A stretch of DNA of 64,000 nucleotides from Andrena cerasifolii (GCF_050908995.1 NC_135130.1:9045001-9109000); one strand, 5' to 3'. Shown: positions 11,631-25,227, counted from the stretch's first letter. Notes: generated by a model from the letters alone, not told the origin. A program made the numbers and translations.

Positions 11631-14600
11631 GTTCCAGAGGGTATCGCGCGCTTCGCCCGTGTCCAACAACCTCCAACAACTTCCCCCATTTGCATACGTG
11701 CGTTACGTGGCGCTAAATAAAGGGCAAGGCTGCCCGTCGCCGTCAACAACACCGTTCATCGATAAAAACGGGCAAAGTAGCCGAGAATCTCCGTGAATAT
11801 CGGCGCGGCACGTTCCGCAAACATTTGTCGCCAAATATTTAAACCTGTTTCTTTTTTTTTCTCTCTCGTTTGTTCGTCTGCGTGTCGTTTTACATTTTCT
11901 TTCCCGTCGACAAAGCCCCACCGCGTTGGTCGATTTCTGTTCACTCGACTCTGATATCATCCTGGTGGCCAGCCATGCTCCTCCGCGTTATCTTCCCGTG
12001 CCTCCGCCCGTTGGTCGATACGCTGACAGCTCGTCGAGGAGTCCCTCTTTGTCTCTGCTCGCCGGCGAAGAAAAACCGCGGCTGCTGATTTATGCAGCTC
12101 TTCTTCAATTACCAAGTGGAAATTTCCTCCTTGGTCTTGTTTGAGCGCTCGGCGGGGCCCGCTCCTGTCTCTGGAGCGGCTGCCTCTTAGCAGCCGCGGC
12201 AGGGAAGGTGGGAAATTTCAGACGCGTCCTTTGACCTCACCAGCAGGGAATCGAGACATCTCAGGCTCGCAACGTTTCTCAGCCTCCTCTTTATGTCGGA
12301 GGCTGACGCGCCTTCGAAATAATTCAAATGTTTTTGCGCAAGTTCGCAGGAGCTTGCGAGGCGAGTCGGTGCGATCGCTGCAGGCTTTCCCCTTTTCTCG
12401 CTGAACACGTTCGCCGTCTTAATGACCTTGTTATCCGCTTCCGTTCGGTCGCTCTAATTGCGTGTGCCACGATGCCGTAATGAATCGCGGCAAAAGTGGA
12501 GGAGCGCACGACGATAAAATTGTTGGGCGCGCGCGATACGATCGTTCTATTTCGTCCCTATTTTCGTGGACACGATCTCGGAGGATGCGTGCAATTAACT
12601 CGCGCGACGTTCCTCCTCGTTGCCCCTGGCAGAAGGAAAATTTATGATTGGCCGCGTTACCGGCGGGCGATCGCTTTTCACCGCGCAGCAACTCGGCTAA
12701 TAAAGTACCTAGCGAGTCTACCGGTGATTAACGGCTCGAAAGCGGAAAGCCCTGAAAAGCCAGGCGCCCCTAGGTCCAAATATCCTCGGGACTTTGACAG
12801 CTACCGCGAAAACTGTCTGGCGTCGTGTTCCGCAGCCTTCCGAATCCAGTCACGACCATCGATTTCCAAAGCGTCGAGCCTCCGCTCAATGAGACGTGCC
12901 CGGAGAGCGAGGAGAGCGAGGAGAGAAGGTGGAGAGCGTGAGATAGCCGAGCGGCACGATGTTGCAGCTGCAACTGCGCCAGCAACCGGTTCGATAATGA
13001 CGCGTTGAGCGAGTAAACGAGATAGCCTGGGGAATGCCGAGCCCTGTCGGGGGAGCCGGGGCAAAAGAAATGGAACGATAGCGCGGAGATGGACGAAGAG
13101 AGAGAGGACGGCATCTCGGGGACGGCGAGCCAGCAAGAAACAGGGCCTCTCCTCCGTGGTCTCTGGTTGGCGCATATTGAGCAGCACCACCGTTAAACCC
13201 TGTCGAGTGGTTTCCCGTTCCTCTGCAGAAAACAGGCGCTCAAGAGTCTCATTGCTCGGACGCGGTACGCGCGTCCCTTTCCATGGCTTCTCGAGGAGAT
13301 AGCATAGGTAGTCGGCAGCTTTTGCGCCTGGCGAAAATCCAACTGACCCTTTGACTTTCTTCTCTTCTTTCGGACTGGTCGTCCCCGGTTTCTGCGCGTG
13401 ACAACCGAGTCGCAGTTGCCTGCCGCCGATGCACGAGACGACGAGAAAACCTGTTGACTCGCCGGCGACGGCAGCCCGACTGTAAATTACAAGCGAAAAT
13501 AATGGCCCGATAAGTGGCTGGCTGTCCTCAAGGCCATCTCGGTTATTCGCGGAGTGTCGGGTGCTTTCGTGGTGGATGCAGCGAAGTCGTAAAAAAAAAA
13601 ACAATCGGACCGTGTCTGCAATGTATATAAACACAGTTGGGTCGCAGGGACAAGCTACCGGCATCGACAGAACTTAAAGAAGGCGTTCCGCTTTAAGGTT
13701 CTCCATGCATCCTTCAATGAAACTAACGGGGCTTGAGCGAGAGGGAGAGAGAGCGTCGAAGACACTGCGCGAGCGGGACACTCGGTACGACCCCAACCGA
13801 GGCGAGGATCAGGTTTCAATTTTTTCCCACGTTTTTTTTCTCTCCAGCCGATTGTCTGGACGCTCTAACGTGTTTACCTTATCTCCCGAACTGGTTTGAC
13901 CCACTTCCCTATTTCTATTCCACTCGCACGTGCATGGTCAACGAAATTGGCAAGGCCGCGAGCTCAGTGGGGCCTTGAGGAGATCGGCTCTAGAAACAAC
14001 CGTGGGAAAATAAGGGGGGTCGCGCGACGCGCGTACCGTGTATTCACCTCTCGTTCGGTTTCCACCGATCCCACTGAGCAGGGGACGAGAAACAGCGAAG
14101 TAGGGCATCGTAGACGGTTTCTGTGGCCCTGTCTCGGACGGTGCCACTTAACTCCGTCTAATTAACAATATACGCCAGTGGAAGTTGACGTTAACGGGCA
14201 CCGTGGCCAGCGCTGGTACACGGGCCATTAATTAGCGTCGATGCGGTCGATTGGAAATTCATTAACGGTTCCACTGGCCGAAAAGCCACTCGATTCATGG
14301 GCAGAAGTAGTGGTTGAGCGTGGATGGGGGACGACAGGTGTTTAAACATCTGGTACCACCTCTTCCCTCGAACCGTTTACACTTTACACTCCGAAACTCT
14401 TACTTATCGAGGTATTCTTGGCATTCGCGTACCCGATCCGCGATACGTGCGCGTGTGCGAAGCCTTGACCGCGTTTCAGCAAGCTCCGCTCGTTATCTGT
14501 TCCTCGTATTCCTATGGCAACGTGGAACCGTATGTACCTTGCCTTTAAGACGAAACGCCAGCACGAGCATTCCCGCAAACTTTGATGCGTGCGTCGCGTG

Positions 14601-17600
14601 AAAAATCACTGCGCACAGAGGTTACTTGCATCAATTAGAACGTCCGTGCTCTCGCGACGCTCTCCGCGCGAGGAACACCTCCTATGACTCACGGCTAACC
14701 TTCGGCAGATTATTCCTTGCGTAACACCCGGTGCAAATTACTTGCCGATAAGAATCCCACGTATCGATCCTCTTAATTGCTTCCCTCGAGAGCCGGCGTC
14801 CGCGTCGATTACCTAAGAAGCGATTAAAGCGCGAACGGGACGCAGGATTCTGCCGATCCCACTGCAGCGAGCAGACGAGGATACGGGCAAAGGGGCAGAG
14901 GAAGGGAGTCCTTGAAGAGCGAGGGGCACCGGTTCGCTCGCAAATGGTTTCCTGTCGTTCTCAAAAGACGCAGCTGGCGGCGGGCAAGCTTTCGTGCCAG
15001 ACATGCTGGATGCACTCGGAGGAAGGCTAAAAAACTGTGCAGAATTTTTCAGCCGGCCACTTTCACTCGTAATCGCTTGGCCAATTTGGCCGCCTCTTTG
15101 CCGTCCCCCGCGGTATCTCGCGGGCAAGAAATTGCAGACGCGAAACCAGTATTTCCCACTTTTCACAGTCCCCTTGTCCTCGAAGAGTCCTCTCGAGCGT
15201 CCAGAGCGACTCGAAGCACGCGTTTCGATCGAAGGCACGAGGGTAGCTAGCGATGAGAGAGGGTTAGGTCGCGGCTAGGTTGATCCGCGATCGAGGTCAG
15301 ATCCAAGTATCTAATTACAGACGCTTTTGTGCGGCAGGAATTATTTGACCGGCCATTGTGCCCCTCTGGATTGGCCAGCCCTTTCGATCGAATCCGCCTG
15401 TTTGCATCCAGGCCGCGATAGTAACGCGAGGCTTTTGTTCCAGGTAAATATCCCTCAGGGTCGTGCGATTCTCCTAGGGTGGGTAAGTTGCACGCACCAA
15501 TTTCTCTCTGTTGACTGGAACTTTACTGTCACCGCGGTTGACGAGCAGAGTCGCTGATTAAGCTCCATCGATTTCATGTTCCAGTCCCTCCCCGTTCGAC
15601 CGGTGGCACGATAAAGCAAAGGAACCAATAGGTCACGCTGTTTTCACTTAACAATTTCCCTCGACGCACGAGTCGGATCGCTCGCTGCTGAATTTTTCCG
15701 CCCGTCGATCGGTTTTTCGCTTCTGCCGCGGAATCGTTATTCGGAAGGCTTATCGGCATCGCGCTTAGCCGCCTCGTAATGCTCAATCTTATCGCCGCGA
15801 CGATTCATAAAGCCGGCAATCACATCGCGTACGTCCTCGTTTCGTCAACGAGCTCGTTAAACGTAGAAAGCACCGAGGATATATCCATCCAAAGTCCAGC
15901 GGCGATAACCCGTCGCGTCCGAGTATCATCGATAGGCACATTAAACGACGTTTATTTATAAAGCGGTGGGAGCTTAATGAGGCGAGCCTCGCCGCAGAAA
16001 ACTTTAAATCGCACGCGAAGCCTCGTGGTCCCTGCACCAGGGAAATTCTTTCACCATCTCCTTCGACCTTTCGCGAAGAAAGGGAGGGTCTGCTTTCAAA
16101 CTCGCGCGCAATCTCGGCTGGCTCTAAGAACTAATTGATTTCCCGCCGTAAGCATTCCTCACCGTCAGACCAATTACGTATATATATTCAGTGAACTCCG
16201 CGTAATTGCGAGGAAGAACAGCGGGCAACGAGGCAGCCGTTAACGATAAGCAATTGATACCGGCGTAACAATCGCCGGGCGGAATATTTCGCGGCGATTG
16301 ATCGCCGCGTGACCAGCGAGCGGATCGGCGCATAAACAGAAAACCGTTGCATCACATTTTTCCCCAAGCAGCCGCGGACGTCGACAAGGTTATGGGGTAC
16401 GATGAACCTAACGTATCGGCGCGATAACCCTGCCTTTCTCCCCTTAAACAGCGCGCGCCCCAGGGGTTATCGGCTGTAGGGCGAGTTTGCAGCGGAATCG
16501 TCGATTTCCGGGTAACGCGATGGCTGGACGCGATCCCGCCGCGAAACTCGCGCCGACTCTGTCCAGCCGCGTGTCATAACGACGCGTCGATGAAAAATTT
16601 CCCTCCGCGACCTCGATCCCATTATCAGCCAAGCGTCTTTGCGCTGCAGCATAATCCGCGGCGTTATCGAGCTATCTGTTTCCTGCCCCCTATCGCTGCA
16701 ACGTTGACTTTCACCTACATGATCGAGCATCCACGTGTCCCCGCCGCTTATCTGCCATTCTAATTCCGGGCCGTTCCATTTATCTTCTTACCCAGACGTG
16801 TCGTTCGTCATTGTTTAAAGTGCGAGTTCGGTTAGCGTGTACCTCGTAACTCCTTCGAGCAATAAAAACCGGGGAGGTTGTCGGACGCGTGGAGTCGCAA
16901 GGATCCTAGCAGTCGTGCCTGCAACGAGGACCTTTTTTACGTGGAATCAGCCTGCTCGCCGTTATTCCAACCATAATCGCGTAACGATCACTCCTGGTTT
17001 AATAGTAATGGGACTTTTGCATAATTATCTGCGTTCCCTGCTCGAAAGTTGTTCGAAGCAGATGCGTCGGGTTGCCGCGATGAGGGCAGGTCCGGGACAG
17101 GTTTGGAGGCTGACGGAGCGCTCGCAGAACGCGTCCCTCCTTCTTCGATCCTCCGCCAGCATCCAGCCCTTTATTCCCTCGGGTACTAGCCAGAGGGAAA
17201 GGTCAATGCACAGGGGAACCTGTTCTCCGTGGCAGGTACCCGACAAAGACCGCTTCTTTCCTTGGCGAGCGGCTCATTGTCAGTCGTTGCTCCTGCTGGA
17301 TGGTTCGATTTTAAGCAGACCCGCCCGCCACCGCGCAGACCGTGCGCATTGGATTATTTTTTGCATCGCTCTGTATTTTCGCAGCCCGAGGGACTATTAA
17401 TACATTGGGCACGGAAGCGTCGATAAATGTATTTCGAGAGTCGCGCTGTGTAATTTCACGTTGCAGGGATATCATCCGACTTCAATTAAAATCGCATTAC
17501 GGGCATTGAATGTTTAATGACCGCGCCAGGCCGTGTAATTCCGTCGCGCGCTCAAGTTCCCTTGAACTCGTCGATTTCGATAAATTTCATTGCAGCGAGT

Positions 17601-18230
17601 AATGCGATTCGTGGAGTATTAGAAATCGCGGTGAGACAGAGTAGAACCGCGCGCGTTAAAGGGGGATTTCGCGGGAAAGGATCGCAAGCACCACGCGAGC
17701 CCGAGCAATTTCGGTAATTGTATTCGACTAGCGTGTTTGGCCCGGGGGGATCCCCTATCTTGGAGTTTTCGTCCCGCTATAAAGAGACCAGTGGCGTGCA
17801 GGCCGGCGAAAGAAGAGGCGTTCAGAATTTCACAATGCAGCCGGAAACAGGTTTCGGCCCTCTTAAATGGCTGGCACCTTGCCCGGCTCCGTAGTACGTC
17901 TGCGACTAATGCCTCTCTTTCTCTCTCCTCTGCCCTCCTTCGCCCCTCTCGGCTTTCCTCCCCTTCGTTTCTTTAACGACCGCGCGGCTATCTGGCGGCC
18001 TGTTAATCTTCATCGCGGCTTCACCGGCACCGGCCCTCTCATAAACAGCTCGTTTTTATCGCTTGGCCCGATGAGGCTTGACGAGCCGACGACCTTGACG
18101 GTGTCGCGTGCAGTTGATCCCTCTTTAAGATGCCCCTCCAGCCTCGATACGAACGTTCGAGATAAAGCTGGATCAGGGAATCCGAGCCGCTTCCGTCAGC
18201 TCGTTCCGCGGCCGCCGTAAGGTAAATGTA
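11631..18230. other. GC-rich gene-free DNA
   Basis: No supported coding gene. The longest open frame (12801-13664, minus) has no recognisable domain and overlaps several others on both strands, as expected for stop-poor, CpG-rich DNA. The one feature I single out is the splice-site-like junction at 15443/15444. Confidence 0.5.
15420..15488 (+). other. Possible recursive splice site or 39-nt microexon
   Basis: A TAAC branch-point-like motif near 15421-15424 and the tract GCTTTTGTTCCAG, ending 15443, are followed at once by GTAAAT. This AG/GT juxtaposition is the form of a recursive (ratchet) splice site. A second donor, GG/GTAAGT, starts at 15483. It defines a 39-nt segment (15444-15482) with no stop in its first frame, exactly 13 codons. 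The pyrimidine tract is short and GTAAAT is a weaker donor than at 34501, so this is a candidate only. Confidence 0.3.
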
Positions 18231-18575
18231 TATATTTTCCTTGAAACGAGGGTGACTTTTAGTTTTTTAAATGGAATGGTATATATTTGATTACAAGTCG
18301 AGACAAATTCAACCATATGGTATACTATGAGCTTCGAGGCCACGCAAGGTTAGGAATGAAGTAAATATATTGAACTATCTGTCTAGTAGATTGAGTATCT
18401 TTCTTTCATTCCTAACCTTGTGTGGCCTTGAAGGTCATAGCATACCATATGGTTGAATTTTGCGAGTACCAAAAAATTGAGATACTGTTTTTTATATCCA
18501 ACATAATTCAGTAAGAGTTTTCCTCCTTTAGTTTTTTTTCAAAAACTTACCATTTTCGAGAATCCAGTATAAGAA
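18231..18575. mobile_element. Palindromic MITE segment, copy of the 54-kb element
   Basis: Two near-complementary arms, 18306-18360 and 18405-18459, flank a loop of about 44 nt. The arms carry CCATATGGT and AAGGTTAGGAATG in opposite orientations. The same arms, loop and flanking sequence occur at about 54402-54711, within a complete long-TIR element. Here the sequence matching 54530-54605 lies on the left, reverse-complemented, and the loop is also reversed. The right flank (from 18460) matches 54606 onward in direct orientation. The copy is thus rearranged. A further match to the 54-kb element lies at about 18974-19015. Confidence 0.7.
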
Positions 18576-19330
18576 TATCAGGTATAGCCGCTTGGCCGCT
18601 GCGAGTACCGCACGGTCCGACCAGTCGAACGGTGCTGGACCACGCAGCGTCAACTCTCAGCAATTTTTACAGGGCCAATTTTAAAATGTCCATATTTTTG
18701 AATATTTGTCCATCAAGGGAAAGGATAGAACTATATTCTCCTTCTTTTTAGATTTTTAAAATCGCGCCCGATGTTATAAATCTGCATTTGTTTAAAATAA
18801 TTGCACAAAAATGGTTCAAATTTTTTTTTTTCAAACTGAAATAATTTTTTCTTAAAACTTCAATGTCTTCTCTATAAGCACCGTAAAGCTCATCTCCATC
18901 GATTTACTACTTCCATAAAAAAAGGTAGCACTTAACTTCAAACAGCTGTAAAATCGACATTTTTCAAAATTTCGAAAAATCCTTTGAGGTACGTTTAAAT
19001 ATCACTAAAATACAATCTAAATGCGTAATACCGCGTTAATTATTTGCTTTAAATACTCTTAGGATTCCATAAGTTATTCGTTCGTATAAAGAAACCCAAT
19101 ATTACACTAATTAATCGCTGAACAAACATCGCTTTCTCAGCAAATTCTGAAGAATCTAGCAAAATTCGTCATGCGTCTTTACTGTGAGATTTCAAACAAT
19201 TTTTTAAGTGTTTTAAACATAATATTTATCAAAATCATTTTTAAGGTACGAAGTTTAAAGATTATATAACACAAATTAATCAATACATTGTGCCCGATCG
19301 ATATACACAGCTTAATAATAATTAATATCT
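18576..19330. other. AT-rich remainder of a decayed element
   Basis: AT-rich and without a coding frame. Positions 18974-19015 contain AATCCTTTGAGG and GTTTAAATATCAC, which match, reverse-complemented, the inner edge of the left terminal repeat of the element at 54303-54807. The block therefore probably belongs to the same or a related element, with a GC-rich interruption at about 18590-18650. The outer boundary is not visible. Confidence 0.45.
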
Positions 19331-22300
19331 GCATCAATGGCCATGCATTGGCACATGGCTAGTCATTGGTACATTTACCTTAGACGGCTATTCGCGCTCG
19401 ACGAGGGGCAAACGATATTCATTGACCCGTCGATTGATTTCTGTTGTTCGTGGACGAGCCAGCGACGCGTCGAAAGCAATGAAAGTAACGGCGCAGAAGG
19501 CGATCGTTGCCAGACCTCGCGTCCCCATCGCCTCCATTAATCCGCGTGCGCATGCATAAATGTATCACCGGCCGGGGCCATAAATTCAAATTAACGCGTG
19601 AAGGGAATATGCAAACGGGGGCGTCCCGCCTTTGAGAATCTCGGGGCGGTGGCGCGAGGAGGGATGAGAGCTCGACGGACGGGATTGCACAATGGGAAAA
19701 GAAAGAAGCCGGGCGGGGATCCCCCGTGCGCGTTTTCTCGCGGCTGGCTTCAGTCGCGAAGGCTGCTTAACGATGTAATTCGCGGTGGCCGATAACGACC
19801 ACCCTTACGCAACGCGCACAGTGCTTCGAGTGCCGGCAATTAGGGTAATTGCATTCCGCGTAGAAGAACGTGGGCGAAGGAGGAAAACAGCGGAGCGCCG
19901 CGAAACGCGGGGGGGGAAAACGCGAAGCGATTTGCAAGTCAAACGCCTCCCCGTGCCCCGTGCTTCGGCACGAACCGAGCGGAAAAAAGCATGGAAAATC
20001 CGTGGAACGAGCCGCGGCCTCGGGCCGTCTGAAAAACGACTCGGCAGATTATTTCCACTCGACGTCGTTAAGCAAACGAGACTCCTCGCTGTAGCTTCAT
20101 TTATAGCCGCTTGATTCCTCGGGTATTTCGTAATCGTGGCCAAGGTAACGTAACATTCCAGCGGACAATTTCCTCCAGATTCCTGCTAGTCCACGGTCCG
20201 CGTGAGCAGTCTCCCATTTCGGGGCGGCTGGTCAAACGACGAGAGCCGGCTTTTAAATGGGCAATCACCTAGTTCCACCCGTGCACGGAACTGGAGGAAT
20301 ACCGGAGGACTTCTGGCCGATGCGTAACTGCTCGGGGGCCATTAAATGCGTCCCGGTGCCGTTGTCCTTCTTTCTCCTCCGGCTATCGCGAACGTTTTGA
20401 TGGATGGACTCGCGTCGGACGCGAGGACGTCGGGTACACGCTGGAACCCAGTAATTTCAACGTACGACCGGCTCCGGAACATTGAAGCATGCTTTTTTCT
20501 TAGCACACCGTGGTTTCTGGCTGATGATAGAGACAAGTCTCGTAGCTGACAATGCTCCGCCCGAGGAGAACCAGTTCCTTGCCGTATGGTAATCTGGACG
20601 ATGACGATAGGAACTGGCTGGTCGAGCTGAATTTTTAGGAGCAGAGTAATTATAACGGTCTCCCGCGTTTAATTACTATCGGTAAAAAGCATCGCCCCGT
20701 TTCTTTTAAACCGCGCGCTAGTCAGGAGATTGGCACGCCGCGGAACCAGCGTTATTTTCTCGCTTCCCGTTTATTATGCCATCTTCCACGCGAAGAAACG
20801 CGGTACACGGCGCACTGGCAGGCTAACGAGGAAAAGGAGAAACAGAATCGCACGCGTTTCTGCGTGTTTGTAAGGGAAAGAGGAGTTTGTTGTTCTTCCA
20901 CGAATAGCCAGGCCGTGCCCTCGCGCCACCGTACCCACAGTTTATCCGCTAGCTTCGTTTCGCAACGAGCCTTTCCGCTGAGAATTGCTCGGCGCGGCTA
21001 GTCTCGCGCAGGAGGCTAGACGCGCCGATCCTTTTCATATATTTCTACCCTCCTTCGACTAATGCCGGTGATGAAGCGCAGTCGCGCGTTTCTCCGGCCG
21101 TGTTTGGTACACACGTGCGAGAAAGGGAATTCGGTGGCAACTGGAGCCGGCTCGAATGTCCTTGCCGGTAGAAAGGGAGCGAGGGCAATAATCTTGGGTA
21201 TCCCCTGCGAAGTGACGAGGGGACGTGGACGTGGACGCGTAGTGCATTGAAATGCAGCAGGGACGCGTTAAGGACGCACCAGACGGCTGACACATGCGGT
21301 TATTATCTGCTCGCGTCACGTTGCGTTGTCGGTTTCCACTTGTGCTCCCGGTTATTTCGATTACCGTCAATACTACGGCCACGGCTGATGGGGAAGCATG
21401 GTTACCCTCGAGCGCCTCGATAACGCCGGAAACGGTGCCGAGACTGTCGAGCGATCGATGAACGAACTCGCGACGCGACTTTCCTGGCAATCTCCTCGCG
21501 AACTTTCAACGTGCGCTGGCGAACCGTCGGGGAATTGGGATGCCTCGTAATAGAATAAAAATGGAGCGCAGCTTCTACTCGACACCGATCCCATATCAGC
21601 GTAGCTGTTAAACGAGCTCCCAAGGGACGCGCTGTACGCCCTGAGTGGGTCACTACGACTCTCGCGAGTGCTGGCCAGAATACGTAGATACACATTTTCT
21701 ATCCTGCGTCGCTCACCGTCGTCCTCGAAATCTTGCCGCAAATTTCCAGTCTAAATATTAGATCGTGAAATTCAGAACAGTGGGAAATATCGCGGCCCGC
21801 TAATTTCCATGCCGTACGCGGAGAGTAAACGCGAATGTAGTGCTCGGTGAACGTCGCGACGACTCGCGAACCGTCGCGCGAAACGATCTGTTGCGAAACG
21901 TTGTCCGGGCGGCAACTGGAGCGCGCGGTGTTCGTCGATGCTCGTTCGATCGATACCGTCGATCCGCGCCGCAAGAAATAGATAATTAATCGGCGGTTCA
22001 CCTCGTTCCAGCCTCGTCCCCGTCATTCCGTCATCCGCCGTCTCTGTCAGCTCCTCTGGCGTTTCAGCGTCGATTTCCGTTCCCGTTGTCCGACGTGTCA
22101 TCGTTAATTCCCCGGGAACGGATTTGTTGTCCAATCGGGTCTGGATTTTCGCATCCCCGTCCCGCCGGCGGCGCCGAAATACCGCCGCGAATGGAGGATG
22201 AAATTACCGTCGCTCGTGAATTCGCAACAACGACGCTGCGGTCGCTGGAATACGGTAGCGCATTACGCCGCCGAGCTACGGTAATAGAGGCAGCGAAAAT

Positions 22301-22840
22301 AGAAGCGAAGATTCGCAATGGAGTTATAGCTGACTCCGTGGTAATTAAAATTGATTAGATAAATCGAATGTGCAACATGCTTTGCACTCTCGTCGGAGAG
22401 GAGCCGCTTTCACGTGCTACTCTTCATTTATCACCGTCACCGTCAAATATCTCGCGTTTCCAGCTATCGTCTCGCTGCACCGTAAAGGCGAGCGAGCAGC
22501 GCCAGTTTCAATCGCTCCGCCGATGGCATTATGCTCGCAGCCGGGGCATAATCGACCGATCGAACCCCGGCTCGCGTAACGCTCTCATAGAGACATTCTG
22601 CCGCGCCTGCATTATATTTACGATCGATCGAGCCCACGACTCGGTCATTTTTCTCTCCCTCCATTCGTTTCCCCTGTCTCCTGCCCCCATCCCAGATAGC
22701 AAACTGCTATCCAGATCGCGAGCACGGATATCTGACTAAAGTCACGCGATCGTAATGCGGTGCCATTAACCCAGAATTCCTGGGGCACGAGGACGTAGGA
22801 AGGAACGCCATCTCGTTCTCTCCCACCCACGGCTCTCTTC

Positions 22841-22864
22841 ATCTCTCTCTCTCTCTCTCTCTCT
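22841..22864. repeat. CT microsatellite
   Basis: A 24-base (CT)n run in a wider pyrimidine-rich stretch reaching about 22885. Confidence 0.9.
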
Positions 22865-23018
22865 CGGTCTCTCCCGCTCTCTCGTTCTCTCCGGTGGCTG
22901 GTCGAGTGCACGCGGATCTATTTTGCCGTGGATGGAATTTCAAGACGGAACGGGAGTTAACCTTGAGGAGCTATGTCGACTCCACTGACCGAGGAGGGTT
23001 TCGAATTACCTCTCCCAA

Positions 23019-23040
23019 CTCTCTCTCTCTCTCTGTCTCT
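23019..23040. repeat. CT microsatellite
   Basis: (CT)n with a GT interruption, about 160 bases after the previous CT run. Confidence 0.9.
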
Positions 23041-23772
23041 CGCTCTTGCTCGCTCGATCTCTGTCTATCTCTCTGTTGATGGAAACGAAGGGGGAGATTC
23101 AACCGAGCCCCTCGAGATCGCAGCGAATATCTACCCTTGCTGGGCCCATTGTTTCCACCGCGCCGTAGCGTTTGAGACCGAGCGCGCATCTTCGGATGTG
23201 TTGGACGTTGAAGACTCCGCAACGGGAGTTTCAGTGATTCGGTCCCGTGCGATAGCATCGCTCCCGTTGTTACACTTTGCTCGCTCGTTATAGCGATCCA
23301 TGCGTTTTTTTAGATGCCACGGTTCATCTCTTATCTACTCCCATCGGGAGAAGACCCTCGCTCCGTTTTGACTCGGTTACCCTTTACGCTCAGACCCTGC
23401 CACGGAGAACGTGTGCGCACCTAATCCCCGCAGCCTGCCGCTGCGAAGATTAGATCTCGTGCTCGCGCAACCTTGAAGAGCGTAACGTAATGGCGGCACC
23501 GACCACGAGAATATTCCAGCGAGTTCTCGGCGCTATCGTTGAGGTATCAATCGGAAGGGAGGGTGACTTTTTCCCGACACCGACCGGCGTCCCGAAGCCC
23601 CTCCAATAGCGGCGTTCCAGTCTCCAATTCCGTCACAGTTTCAGCGGGCAACGAATGCGCACTGTTCTCTGCGGACAGTGTGAATACGTGAGAAGGTTTC
23701 TGGTCGGCGCAGCGGTGGAAATAACAGAGGCAGCTAGAGAGGGAGAGAACAAGGTCGGGCAACGGTCGTTAA

Positions 23773-24210
23773 CCTTAAAGGGCGGGGATTTTTTCATTGA
23801 AATTGTAAATTTTATTTACTTAAATTTGATGTTTATATACCACCAAAATAGCCGGCAAAGTATCTGTTAGAATATAATGTTTATTTATTTAAGAAAATAA
23901 AAGTTACACAGTCGATCGTCAGTATAATAATAATAAGAACTGTGTAAAACTTAAACTAAAAGTAATAGAAAGAATAGTCTTTAGCGCGATGCAAGTTAAT
24001 CGTTCGGAGGGTTTCCTCGGACTGAGAAGCGCAGGGGTCGAGAAGACCGTTTTCCCCTCTTTTGGGTCTCCTGTAGCGAAAGAAAGGTGAACTCACAAGT
24101 CACCGGGTCCCCAAAGTCCCTGACACTCCAACTCCAGGAACAGTCCATCGTTGTACACATTCCAACAGTATCTAAATTCTTTGGTGGCCACTATAGTGGC
24201 CCTCTAAAGG
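23773..24210. mobile_element. TTAA-flanked piggyBac-like MITE, interrupted by a solo LTR
   Basis: TTAA stands at both borders (23769-23772 and 24211-24214). The ends are inverted repeats: CCTTAAAGGGC on the left and GCCCTCTAAAGG on the right. TTAA target sites and CC-starting ends are the signature of piggyBac-type transposition. Without the nested LTR and its duplicated 5 bp, the original element was only about 130 bp, so it is a MITE with no transposase. Confidence 0.7.
23865..24167 (+). mobile_element. Solo LTR, copia-like, nested in a MITE
   Basis: The 303-bp sequence begins TGTTAGAATATA and ends ACACATTCCAACA, so the termini are a 9-bp inverted repeat with one mismatch. The duplicated target GTATC is perfect at 23860-23864 and 24168-24172. 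The TGTTRGAATAT...ATTCCAACA termini are typical of Ty1/copia LTRs. An AATAAA polyadenylation-like signal at 23896-23901 suggests the given strand, though weakly. No internal region survives. The LTR lies inside a TTAA-flanked MITE and therefore inserted after it. Confidence 0.85.
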
Positions 24211-24214
24211 TTAA

Positions 24215-25225
24215 AGCTCCTCATGGACGGGAGAAGGTCTAACCGAGCCGGGCAGCGTGCCGTTGCTCTCTTCCTCTGGGATCTGTGGAGCTTGAGCTGG
24301 ATGGTTCGCAGCCCACTCGCGGAATCACGATCGATCGGATCGTGGGCGGTCTGGATCGGCGCGAGGGGGAACACGCTGTGGTCAGATTCGCCGAAAATGG
24401 GTCTGGCTGCCTGGAGCAACCGCGAAAAGACCGGTTGTACGCGCGGCTGGAACACGAGGAGGACGATGCTTGCGAGGAGCCGGCGCGGGGCTGGGTCGTG
24501 TACCTGCTAGCGGAAAAAACAAGCAGAACAAATGCATCCGTGATGTCGAGTCACGAAGCCCCGGGGGAAAAAATTGACTGGGTTCTTCGTGTACCGTACC
24601 CTACCCCCACCCCGGCCATTACGAGTCGTTAACGCCGACGATGGAGATGCTGTTGAGTTCCCCGCGCTCTTTTTCCTCCTGTTGCCGTTGTTGTTGATGA
24701 TGCCGAGGCGAGAGTACCGACCGTTTCACGAAAACGAGGTTAATTCCGCGGGTTGCGTAATGCGTGCAAGTAATCACCGGTATAAGTTCTCGCTGTCTCT
24801 TATTCCTTTTCGTTCTGTTTTCCCTCGTACGCGATTCTGCCGCTGATCGAGGCTCCTGGAGAGTCCCAGTCAGTGAAATTAGCCGAGTTTCAGGCGTGCT
24901 CGCGCCACGCATCTTTACTAACTTCTCTGCAACGTATTTCAAAGGAGCCTATGCACTTTGGGATATCATCTTGGTATCGCAATCATACGATTGTAGACGC
25001 ACGCACGCTCCGCCTACGCTAATCCCCAAAAATTATGACCACAGACGCGCATTTCCATACCGCTATTACAGATAAACGCAATCTCCAGAGACGCCTTCGC
25101 GAGTACAGCATACGAGCAGTAATTTAGTATTTGCAGGACCGATTTTGCACGGCAGTGATATTCAACCAGCGCTCGCACGATTTTCCTTCGCCCTCTCGGT
25201 CACGTCCCATAAAACACTCGCAGGC
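24215..25225. other. GC-rich gene-free DNA
   Basis: No supported gene or repeat. The open frame at 24285-24632 has no recognisable domain. Confidence 0.5.
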
Positions 25226-25227
25226 TA

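Larger units (their letters stand above)
19331..23768. other. GC-rich gene-free DNA with CT microsatellites
   Basis: No supported gene. It contains CT runs at 22841-22864 and 23019-23040. Open frames overlap on both strands and show no domain. Confidence 0.5.

Noticed and set aside
12801..13664. 287-codon minus-strand open frame
   Set aside because: Composition-driven, with no domain and competing frames. The sequence has no acceptor, donor or start context that favours it.
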